From assembly GCA_045863555.1 (NCBI GenBank), contig BTUU01000011.1, forward strand, positions 1-64,000: a stretch of DNA of 64,000 nucleotides, given 5' to 3'. Below are positions 52,057-59,101 of this stretch, in pieces (the stretch's first letter is position 1; each line of letters starts with the position of its first letter). Under the pieces are notes generated by a model that worked only from the letters and a program-made list of their open reading frames with translations, had not been told where the DNA came from and did not search any database. The position numbers were made by a program, and so were the translations under genes. The stretch comes from JACRLV01 sp045863555. GTDB taxonomy: Bacteria; Planctomycetota; Phycisphaerae; UBA1845; Fen-1342.

Positions 52057-52860
52057 ATGCGACGATTTCTGTTGACTGCGGCCCTGTTTTCCGGTGTGGG
52101 CGTGGCCGCCGCCGATTCACTGAGCACGTACGAGAGTTTTGCGGAGGGTTTCCTCGGCACATCGTTCTCGGACGCCGGCGTCACGTACCGCGACGCCAAC
52201 CTCGAGAGCGGCGTCTTCCCGGACGGCGCGACGTTCACCTCCGACGACCTCGGCAGCGAGTTCATCATCGAGAACGCGGCTCTCTTCTTCAACGATTTCC
52301 CGGCCTACGGCAGCCCCGTCAACGTCCTGACCTTCGGCCGCGCGTTCGTACCGGGCGATAACCTGAGCATCGGCGTCTGCTCGTCGATCTGGATGGACCT
52401 CGCCGAGCCCGCCAGCGCCGCGTCGCTCGACATCGCCTACTACGAGAACGGCCCGTGGGGCGGCATCGTCTACCATCTGGACGCGATCCAGGCCGGCACA
52501 GTCGTCGCGACCGATTCATTCACGCTCGCCAACGGCGGCGGCCGCGATAATCCGAATTTTTCCACGCTGAGCGTCAGCGCCGCCGAGTTCGACACGCTGC
52601 ACCTCTACGCCACGTTCGGCGCGGAGTTCAGCGCCCCGCGCGGCATGATCGACAACCTCGCCCTGACCTCGGCCACGCCGCCGTGCTCGGGCGATCTCAA
52701 CGGTGACGGACAGGTGGATCTCTCCGACCTCGCGACGCTGCTGTCGAACTTCGGCACGCCGTCGGGCGCGGGTGCTGACCAGGGCGATCTCGACGCCGAC
52801 GGCGACGTGGATCTGTCCGACCTCGCCGCGCTGCTCGGCAATTTCGGCACGATCTGCTGA
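52057..52860 (+). CDS. Secreted protein with C-terminal dockerin-type pair
   Basis: The 267-residue protein has AAAGGGGG seven bases upstream, a signal peptide (1-19) and a beta-sandwich-like domain (about 25-205). The C-terminal pair is DLNGDGQVDLSDLATLL and DLDADGDVDLSDLAALL. The linker NFGTPSGAG matches that of the 526-residue protein at 49154, so the modules share a recent ancestor. CSGD and the terminal FGTIC form the Cys clasp. The domain itself is not recognised. Confidence 0.85.
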   Translation: MRRFLLTAALFSGVGVAAADSLSTYESFAEGFLGTSFSDAGVTYRDANLESGVFPDGATFTSDDLGSEFIIENAALFFNDFPAYGSPVNVLTFGRAFVPGDNLSIGVCSSIWMDLAEPASAASLDIAYYENGPWGGIVYHLDAIQAGTVVATDSFTLANGGGRDNPNFSTLSVSAAEFDTLHLYATFGAEFSAPRGMIDNLALTSATPPCSGDLNGDGQVDLSDLATLLSNFGTPSGAGADQGDLDADGDVDLSDLAALLGNFGTIC

Positions 52861-52877
52861 TACCCGTGTGTCCCAAG

Positions 52878-52936
52878 CCTGGCTGAGCCCTGTGCAGCGG
52901 CGGAAGTCGCCGTGACCGCCGCAGGGCTCAGCCAGG
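52878..52936. repeat. 15-bp inverted repeat between convergent genes
   Basis: CCTGGCTGAGCCCTG (52878-52892) pairs perfectly with 52922-52936 around a 29-base loop that itself contains a 6-bp stem (CGGCGG with CCGCCG). It lies between the convergent dockerin-type gene and lpxA and may stop transcription both ways. There is no T run. Confidence 0.7.
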
Positions 52937-52975
52937 CCTGCCGTCCCCGCCCCGCTCCACGCCGCTTCATCCGCC

Positions 52976-53770
52976 TTATGCCTCGTCCGTCCCCGCGCCG
53001 CCGCGATAGCGCATGAACCCGCGTTTCGTCGGCGAACGGAAGAAATCGAGCACCGCGCCCAGCGCGGAAGACTCGCCCAGCCCCGCGACGCGCTGGAGCG
53101 CTTCCGGCAGCGGCAGCCCGCTGCGGTAGATCAGCTTGTAAGCCTTCCGCAGCAGCAACCGCTCGGCCGGCGACATCCCGCCGCGACGGAGGCCGACGAT
53201 GTTCAGGCCCACGACGCCGTCGGGCATCACGGACATGAAATGCGGGACGTCGGCCACGATCCGGCTGAGCCCGCCCAGCATGCACCCGCGGCCGACGCGC
53301 ACGAACTGGTGGATGCCCACGCAACTGCTCACGAACGTCCCGTCGCCGACGCTCACCCAGCCGCCCAGCGCCGCCCCGTTCGCGAGCTTCACATCGTCGC
53401 CGACGGTGCAGTTGTGGGCGATGTGCGAGCCGGCCATGAGGAAACACCGCTTGCCGACCGTCGTCGTCGTCTCGGGCGGCGTGCCGCGATGGATCGTCGC
53501 GTGCTCGCGGATGATCGTCCCGTCGCCGACCGTCACGTAGCTGGGCGTGTTCTTCCAGCCGAGATCCTGCGGATGATGGCCGACGACGGCGTACGGGTGG
53601 ACCTGCACGCCCTCGCCGAGCGACGCCCCGGCGGACAGGTACGCCCCGGCGTAGAGCTTGCAGTTGGGACCGACGCGGACCTTCGGCTCGACAATGACGT
53701 ACGGTCCGACGTCAGCGGAGGAATCGACCTCTGCGGCCGGGTCGATGACAGCGGTAGGGTGGATCGGCAT
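52976..53770 (-). CDS. lpxA: UDP-N-acetylglucosamine acyltransferase
   Basis: LpxA acylates UDP-GlcNAc in the first step of lipid A synthesis. The 264-residue length is normal. A left-handed beta helix of hexapeptide repeats carries the catalytic His119 (HIAHNCTVGD), VGIHQF (His154) and VVGHHPQDLGWK (near 62-73). The ATG at 53770 is preferred because AAGGA lies six bases upstream. Other lpx genes are not in the window. Confidence 0.94.
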   Translation of the reverse strand: MPIHPTAVIDPAAEVDSSADVGPYVIVEPKVRVGPNCKLYAGAYLSAGASLGEGVQVHPYAVVGHHPQDLGWKNTPSYVTVGDGTIIREHATIHRGTPPETTTTVGKRCFLMAGSHIAHNCTVGDDVKLANGAALGGWVSVGDGTFVSSCVGIHQFVRVGRGCMLGGLSRIVADVPHFMSVMPDGVVGLNIVGLRRGGMSPAERLLLRKAYKLIYRSGLPLPEALQRVAGLGESSALGAVLDFFRSPTKRGFMRYRGGAGTDEA

Positions 53771-53826
53771 ACGCATTCCTTGCGGCAAAACCAGCCCCGC
53801 ATCATAGCCGCAAACGCACGCAGCCC

Positions 53827-53893
53827 CGCAACGGCCGCTCGGTCGGCGAAGCCGTTGCGTGGCATGCTTTCGCGGTACTCCGCATAAGCATGC
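53827..53893. repeat. Two adjacent hairpins upstream of lpxA
   Basis: CGCAACGGC (53827-53835) pairs with GCCGTTGCG (53851-53859). GCATGCTT (53862-53869) pairs with AAGCATGC (53886-53893) and encloses a second 4-bp stem (GCGG with CCGC). They lie between the divergent lpxA and ThuA-like genes. Confidence 0.6.
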
Positions 53894-54049
53894 TTTCCCC
53901 GGCACTGCTTACGGACCGGTCTCAGCCATCGCGACGCCGCCCGCCGGTTTTCCTGCCGGCGCGCCGAGAAACCCGAAAAAACCGCCTCGCGCAGCGTCGC
54001 TCCGTGGTATGCTTCCCAAGCCAATAGGGGCTTTGAAGCGGAGGTCGTG

Positions 54050-55345
54050 ATGCGCCGTGTCCTTCTCTGCCTCGTCCCATTCATGCTCCTAGCGACGCTG
54101 GGATTCGCCGACCCGATTTCGCTGCGCGTCCTTTATGCCGGAAAACCGGGTAGCGAGCGGGAGGCGCGGATCACGGCCTTCCTCCAGAAGCACTTCACCA
54201 GGGTTGGTAAGGCGAGCCTTACCGAATTTAAGCCCGCCGACGCCGCAGACTATGACGTGGTCATCTTCGACTGGACGCCGATGGCGCCGGAGGGCCGAAT
54301 CCTCCCGCAGCCGGAACTCCCGGAACTCGATGAGACCTACGATCGGGCGACAGTGATGGTCGGCCACGTCGGCGGCTCGCTCGGCGGCCAGCAACATCTG
54401 AAACTGGACTGGCTCTGACTGTGCATGGATGACGCGGCCCACGGGATGGCGCCCAAGCACGACATCTTCAACACACCCAACAAGATCGACTTCACGCTCG
54501 AGGATCGACCGACGCCGCCTCAGTATCGGCACTACGTCGGCGGGGAGAAGCTGGGCGAGACGATGAAAGTCCGGCGAGTCCAGACGAAGCGCAACTCGAA
54601 GGGCGTCGATCCGGGTCTGGTCTCGGAACCGAGCAACTTCGATTCCGCGCCGGACGCCGAGATCATGTCCAGCGGGCTCAACTCAAAGGGACCGCAGAGC
54701 GTCGCGATCGGACGGCACGGCAACTTTCTGCTCTGGGGGTTCTCCGCCGATCCCGACGACCTGACCGATGAAGGAAAGCTCTGCTTGATCAACTGCATCT
54801 GCTACATCCACAAATTCGATCGCCAGGCCCCCCTTGCCCGCAAGCACAAATGGACGCGAGGTCGGGCGTACGCGGTGGCGCAGACGCGGTACGTCAAAGA
54901 CGAGTCGGAGGAGGGATTCAAACGGAGCTACCCCGAGGCGTTGCGGCGCGAATTCGGGCGCGATGGCGGCAAGTACCGCGAGTACTACGAAAAGAACATG
55001 GAGTTCCTCAATCTCACGGTCGAGGAATTCAAGTTCCCGGACGCCAGCGGGGCGCCGGTCTACACCGCGCTGGCGATGCGCTACTGGGTCGACGAGGACG
55101 CGATGGCATGGGGCATTTCCAATCGCACTATCGCGCTGCTCGATCGATGCGTGACCGCGCTGGAGAAGAACCAGGACGACGAAGTCGCGCGACGGCTCCT
55201 GGCACGCTACACGACGCAGGAGTTCAGGGAGGCGGCCGAGTGGCGCACGTGGCTTGACGCAAATCGAAAACGCATCTTCTTTTCCGATATTGCGGGGTAC
55301 AAGTTCCTGGTGGCGCCACGCGACCTGCCGACGGCCAGCCCCTGA
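54050..55345 (+). CDS. ThuA-like secreted protein gene with one in-frame TGA (nonsense or selenocysteine)
   Basis: Two open frames (54050-54418 and 54425-55345) lie in the same reading frame and are separated only by TGA CTG TGC. If read through, they give one protein of about 431 residues. It has GGAGG five bases before the ATG and a signal peptide (about 1-19). The sequence DYDVVIFDWT and the GHVGGSLGG segment suggest a ThuA/class I GATase-like fold. The second frame alone has no ribosome binding site and no signal peptide. The TGA sits where the fold expects a small residue near the nucleophile elbow, two residues before a Cys (x-L-C). Either the gene was recently inactivated by one base change, or UGA is read as selenocysteine. 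Function unknown. Confidence 0.6.
54416..54461 (+). other. In-frame TGA with a possible SECIS-like stem-loop
   Basis: After the TGA (54416-54418), GTGC and TGG (54421-54428, one mismatch) pair with CCCAAGCAC (54453-54461). An upper stem (GC and GCC with GGC and GC, one bulged G) carries an 8-base loop near 54440-54447. The position resembles bacterial selenocysteine insertion elements, but GC-rich DNA folds easily by chance. Confidence 0.25.
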
Positions 55346-55455
55346 TGCGCGCTGCGCGACCAGAACTTTGGAACCCGCCAACGGCCGGTCTTCATTAGCA
55401 CCGCTGGCGCTCGCCGAATTCGCGTCCGCATCGCTGCTGGTGTCTTAGCGCGTAG

Positions 55456-55516
55456 GCTGGGCCGGCCGCGCAAAAAACGTTCGTCCGCGCGCACGTCCGA
55501 TCGCGGCCGGCCCAGC
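55456..55516. repeat. 15-bp inverted repeat after the ThuA-like gene
   Basis: GCTGGGCCGGCCGCG (55456-55470) pairs perfectly with 55502-55516 around a 31-base loop containing ACGT on both sides. It has the same size as the inverted repeat at 52878. The gap 55346-56012 holds this and copy C of the structured repeat; no gene is supported. Confidence 0.7.
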
Positions 55517-55785
55517 TTTCGCCGCGATCCGCCACCCGCCAGAATCCGCCAACCGCCGAAAACCCCCGCACAATCACGCGAAACGGCGCTTCAAGCCGTC
55601 ACCGCCGCCAGGCGTGTTCAATAATTCCCATATGCATACCCGAACGCCCTCACACCAGGGCCATCACGGCGGCCCCATACCGGCCGCCGCGACGACCTCC
55701 CGACGCCCTCGCCTTCGCGCCGCCGCTGCCCATTTTCCCAGCTCCGCTGCTTCCCCATCTTCGCACGCGCGCGCTATCGCAAAGC

Positions 55786-55870
55786 CTGATAACCAAGGTG
55801 ATCATACCCGCGCGCGCGAAAAAGAAAACGTGATCACCTTCGGCCCGTTCACTGCAAATCGAGTTTCAAT
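55786..55870. repeat. Structured intergenic repeat, copy C
   Basis: CTGATAAC, 5 bases, TGATCA (55799-55804), 26 bases, TGATCA (55831-55836), then CCTTCGGCCCGTTCACTG. The arms extend to GGTGATCA and TGATCACC. The geometry equals that of copies A and B, 40 kb away, while the sequence between the arms has diverged. Confidence 0.6.
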
Positions 55871-56012
55871 AGGATGCCTAGGCGTCAACGTGGCCCGTCA
55901 ACGCCCGCAAATCTTCCCCAACTTCACATCCCTACCGGCGGGCCCAAAACCCCAGCCTCAACCAGACCGGCCTCAACCTCAGGCCCCGCAGCGCGGCACA
56001 CTGCCGACTCGA

Positions 56013-56612
56013 TCAAATCGGCCGCGCCAGCGCCGCCTTCACCGCCTCCAGCTCCCGCGGCTCCAGCTCCGCCAGCGCCTCCCGCAGCGCCTCCGGCCCC
56101 TCCGTGTGCCGCAGCAGCGCCGCCAGGTTCCGCAGATGCGCATCCCGCTCCGAGCAGAACGCCGCAAACGCCACGCTCAGCTCATCCCGCGACCAGTGGC
56201 TCAGCGGATCGGCCACCTGCGTCTGCGCCATCGCCCAGCGGGCCAGCGACTTCGGCTCGTCCGTCCACCGATACAGCGGATACACGGCCGCCAGCCGCTG
56301 CCGCAGTGTGCCGAGCACCTGAAGAACATCCTCCGGCACGCACTTCAGCCGATCATCGACCGTCCGCCCGCCGATCGACTCCAGCCAGCCGACGGCCTTT
56401 CGCTCGGTCTCATCCTGCGGCGCAATCAGCTTCGCCGGCGGCGAAACCAGCGTCCGCGTCCCATGCGGGAACTGCACCGTCACGCGATGCAGCGGCGCAC
56501 CGCCGGACGTCGTCGAGAGCACCTTCAGCACGGTGCCCGCGCCCCAGTCCGGCCGCCCCGGTACCTGGACCTTCCTGCCGACAAGCGTCTTGTCGATCAC
56601 CAGCTCACTCAC
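56013..56612 (-). CDS. DUF3553-like protein
   Basis: The 199-residue protein starts MSELVIDKTLVGRKVQVPG. Residues 10-60 (VQVPGRPDWGAGTVLKVL, then VTVQFPHGTRTLVSPPAKLI) resemble the small DUF3553 beta domain found with DNA-repair helicases and in planctomycetes. The rest is helical with EALREALAELEPRELEAVKAAL at the end. No enzyme motif. It lies downstream of trpE, separated by an octamer array. Confidence 0.7.
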   Translation of the reverse strand: MSELVIDKTLVGRKVQVPGRPDWGAGTVLKVLSTTSGGAPLHRVTVQFPHGTRTLVSPPAKLIAPQDETERKAVGWLESIGGRTVDDRLKCVPEDVLQVLGTLRQRLAAVYPLYRWTDEPKSLARWAMAQTQVADPLSHWSRDELSVAFAAFCSERDAHLRNLAALLRHTEGPEALREALAELEPRELEAVKAALARPI

Positions 56613-56620
56613 GCCGCCAC

Positions 56621-56692
56621 CTTGTCACGTTGTCCCCTTGTCACCTTGTCCCTTTGTCACGTTGTTACGTTGTCACCTTGTCACGTTTTCAC
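56621..56692. repeat. Nine-unit octamer array nTTGTCAC overlapping the end of trpE
   Basis: Nine consecutive octamers, from CTTGTCAC to GTTTTCAC, keep a perfect 8-base period. The last units encode the end of trpE (DVKT) and its stop codon. The array fills the space between trpE and the DUF3553-like gene. Confidence 0.85.
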
Positions 56693-58138
56693 GTCGCGGT
56701 GCTTCATCATCGCCACCGCCCGCATCAACGCCCGCGCCTTGTTCAGCGTCTCCTCGTATTCGAATTCCGGCACCGAATCGGCGACGACGCCCGCCCCCGC
56801 CTGGATATATCCCTTCCCGCCGCGCATCACGATCGTGCGGATGGCAATGCACAGGTCCACGTCGCCCATCAGGCTGAAGTACCCGATCGCCCCGGCGTAT
56901 ATCCCGCGCCGCGTCGGCTCCAGCTCGTCGATGATCTCCATCGCCCGCACCTTCGGCGCGCCCGAGACCGTACCCGCCGGAAACGTCGCCGAGAATACGT
57001 CGAGCGCGTCGCACTCCGGCCGAAGCCAACCCTCGACCGTCGAGACCAGGTGCATCACCCGCGAGTGCCGCTCGATGTCCAGCACGCCCGTCGCCTCGAC
57101 CGAGCCGAATTCGCAGACCCGGCCGAGGTCGTTTCGCCCGAGATCGACGAGCATCACGTGCTCAGCCCGCTCCTTGGGGTCGGCCCGCAGCTCGCGCTCC
57201 AGCGCGGCGTCTTCCTCCGGCGTCGCCCCGCGCCGCCGCGTTCCCGCGAGCGGCTTGGTGACCACTCGACGGCCATACAGTCGCACCAGAATCTCCGGCG
57301 AGGATCCGGCGATGTGCAGGTCGTCGAGCTTCAGGTAGTACATGTACGGCGAGGGGTTCGTCAGCCGGAGCGACTTGTAGAGATCGAGCGGCGTCGCGGC
57401 GAGGTCAAACTCGAACCGCTGCGACAGCACGACCTGGAAGATATCACCCGCGAGGATGTACTCCTTGGCCCGGCGAACCATCGCACAGAACTCGTCGCGG
57501 GTCATGTTCGAGCGCAAGCCGGCGGCCAGCGGATCGTCACCCGCACCGCCCGCACGCGACGCGGCCGCCCGGTCGCGAGCATCCCGGGCGGGTGTCTCCA
57601 GCTCGCAGGCATCGATGGCTTCCCGCAGCTCCGCGATCCGCTCGTCCTTGCCGATCTCCTGGTAGAGCAGGACGTGGGCGACCTTTTCGAGGTGGTCAAA
57701 GCAGATCACCTCGCGGGGAAACAGGAAGAGCGCATCAGCCGCCCCGATGTCATCTACGTTCTTCGACGGAATGCGCTCAACCCAGCGGATCGTGTCATAG
57801 CCGAGATAGCCCACCGCGCCGCCGCAGAACGGCGCGACCGGCGGTACATCCGACTGCGATTTCAGCAGCGTCCGCAGCGCCTCGATCGGCGGCCCGTTGT
57901 CGCGATAGACGCGCCCGTCGATCTCCAGCGCGAGTTCCGTCCCCGTGCAGCGGAGCACCGCCCGCGGCTTGGCCCCGATGAACGAATACCGCCCGCGGCC
58001 GCCGTGCGCTTCCAGCGATTCGTAGAGAAACGAGAACGACTCATCGCCGTAGAGCCGCTCAAACAGCGCGGCCGGCGCGACCCGCGCGGCAATGCGGCGA
58101 TAGACGCAGGCAACGGGCGGTATACGTGGAAGCGGCAT
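56681..58138 (-). CDS. trpE: Anthranilate synthase component I
   Basis: The enzyme makes anthranilate from chorismate, the first step to tryptophan. The 485-residue protein matches TrpE: ESLEAHGGRGRYSFIGAKP (near 37-55), GRNDLGRVCEFGSVEATG, and ATFPAGTVSGAPKVRAMEI. The end DVDLCIAIRTIVMRG then GYIQAGAGVVADSVPEFEYEETLNKARA is typical. PabB, which also uses chorismate, is an alternative, but the LES-like and DLCIAIRT segments favour TrpE. The ATG at 58138 is preferred to a TTG at 58156. The C terminus and stop are provided by an octamer array. It follows a class IV aminotransferase gene. Confidence 0.9.
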   Translation of the reverse strand: MPLPRIPPVACVYRRIAARVAPAALFERLYGDESFSFLYESLEAHGGRGRYSFIGAKPRAVLRCTGTELALEIDGRVYRDNGPPIEALRTLLKSQSDVPPVAPFCGGAVGYLGYDTIRWVERIPSKNVDDIGAADALFLFPREVICFDHLEKVAHVLLYQEIGKDERIAELREAIDACELETPARDARDRAAASRAGGAGDDPLAAGLRSNMTRDEFCAMVRRAKEYILAGDIFQVVLSQRFEFDLAATPLDLYKSLRLTNPSPYMYYLKLDDLHIAGSSPEILVRLYGRRVVTKPLAGTRRRGATPEEDAALERELRADPKERAEHVMLVDLGRNDLGRVCEFGSVEATGVLDIERHSRVMHLVSTVEGWLRPECDALDVFSATFPAGTVSGAPKVRAMEIIDELEPTRRGIYAGAIGYFSLMGDVDLCIAIRTIVMRGGKGYIQAGAGVVADSVPEFEYEETLNKARALMRAVAMMKHRDVKT

Positions 58139-58156
58139 GATCCCTTTCCCGGTCAA

Positions 58157-59059
58157 TCAGACGATCGCGACGCCCTCGCGCGCCGTCAGCTCACCGAACA
58201 GCGACGAAAGCCGGCGCGTCAGCGGCCCGACCGTCCGGTCGCCGATCGGCCGCCCATCGACCTCGACCACCGGCGCCAGTTCCCCCATCGTCCCCGTGCA
58301 GAACATCTCCGTCGCCCGGTACACCTCCGTCAGCGAGAGATCGGCCTCGCGACAACCGATCCCATTCGCGGCGCAGAGATCGATGACGGTAGCCCGGGTG
58401 ATTCCCTCGGGGCACGCATGGCAGTACGGCGTCAGCAGCTCTCCGCCGGGCGTCGTGATGAAGACGTGCGTCGCGTTCGTCTCGGCAACGAATCCGCGCA
58501 GATCGAGCATCAGTGCATCATCGACCCCGGCCTGATTTGCCTGAATCTTCGCGAGGATGGATTGCAGCAGATTGTTGTGGTGGATCTTTGGGTCGAGGCA
58601 GTCGGGCGGGAACCGGCGGATCGTGCTCGTGATCAGCCGCAGCCCCGACTTGTCGTAGACCGGCGCTTTGTGCTCGGCGAGGACGATGAGCGTCGGCCCG
58701 CTCGTGTTCAACCGCGGGTCCATGCCGCTCGTATACTTGACGCCGCGCGTCAGCGTCAGGCGGATATGCACTTGGTCGGTCATGTGATTCGCGGCCAGCG
58801 TCCGGCGAATCTGCTCGATGATCTCGTCGTCCGTCGGAATCTGCGCGAACGCAAGCGCCATCGCCGAATGCCGCAGCCGCGCCAGGTGCTCGTGGAGCTT
58901 GAAGATCCGGCCCGCGTAGACCCGCAGACCTTCCCACACCGCGTCGCCGCCCTGCACGACCGAATCAAACGGGCTCACGCCGCCCTCGTCCCGATGGACG
59001 AGCCGACCGTTGATGTTGACGATCAGATCGCGGTTCTTCTCGTTGAACGATTGAAGCAT
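58157..59059 (-). CDS. Class IV aminotransferase (branched-chain or PabC-like)
   Basis: The 300-residue protein has the fold-type IV layout with the PLP lysine in LDPKIHHNNLL (Lys158), VAETNATHVFI near 190 and GITRATVIDLC. The substrate may be branched-chain amino acids, D-alanine, or aminodeoxychorismate; the position 18 bases before trpE would fit a PabC-like role with a chorismate enzyme, but TrpE context also fits a general role. ATG preceded by a -10-like box and no ribosome binding site. Confidence 0.88.
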   Translation of the reverse strand: MLQSFNEKNRDLIVNINGRLVHRDEGGVSPFDSVVQGGDAVWEGLRVYAGRIFKLHEHLARLRHSAMALAFAQIPTDDEIIEQIRRTLAANHMTDQVHIRLTLTRGVKYTSGMDPRLNTSGPTLIVLAEHKAPVYDKSGLRLITSTIRRFPPDCLDPKIHHNNLLQSILAKIQANQAGVDDALMLDLRGFVAETNATHVFITTPGGELLTPYCHACPEGITRATVIDLCAANGIGCREADLSLTEVYRATEMFCTGTMGELAPVVEVDGRPIGDRTVGPLTRRLSSLFGELTAREGVAIV

Positions 59060-59071
59060 TTCGACAGTGTA
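59060..59071 (-). promoter_or_regulatory. -10 box of a probable leaderless transcript
   Basis: TACACT (59066-59071) ends six bases before the ATG, in the same GGTTACACT context as the rmuC box. No ribosome binding site is present. Confidence 0.45.
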
Positions 59072-59101
59072 ACCGAGCCTGTGCCGTGATCCGCGTCCGG
59101 C

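Noticed and set aside
55874..59089. Plus-strand frame of 1071 residues over trpE and the aminotransferase gene
   Set aside because: Arg-, Pro- and Ala-rich antisense shadow of two well-supported minus-strand genes and a DUF3553-like gene.
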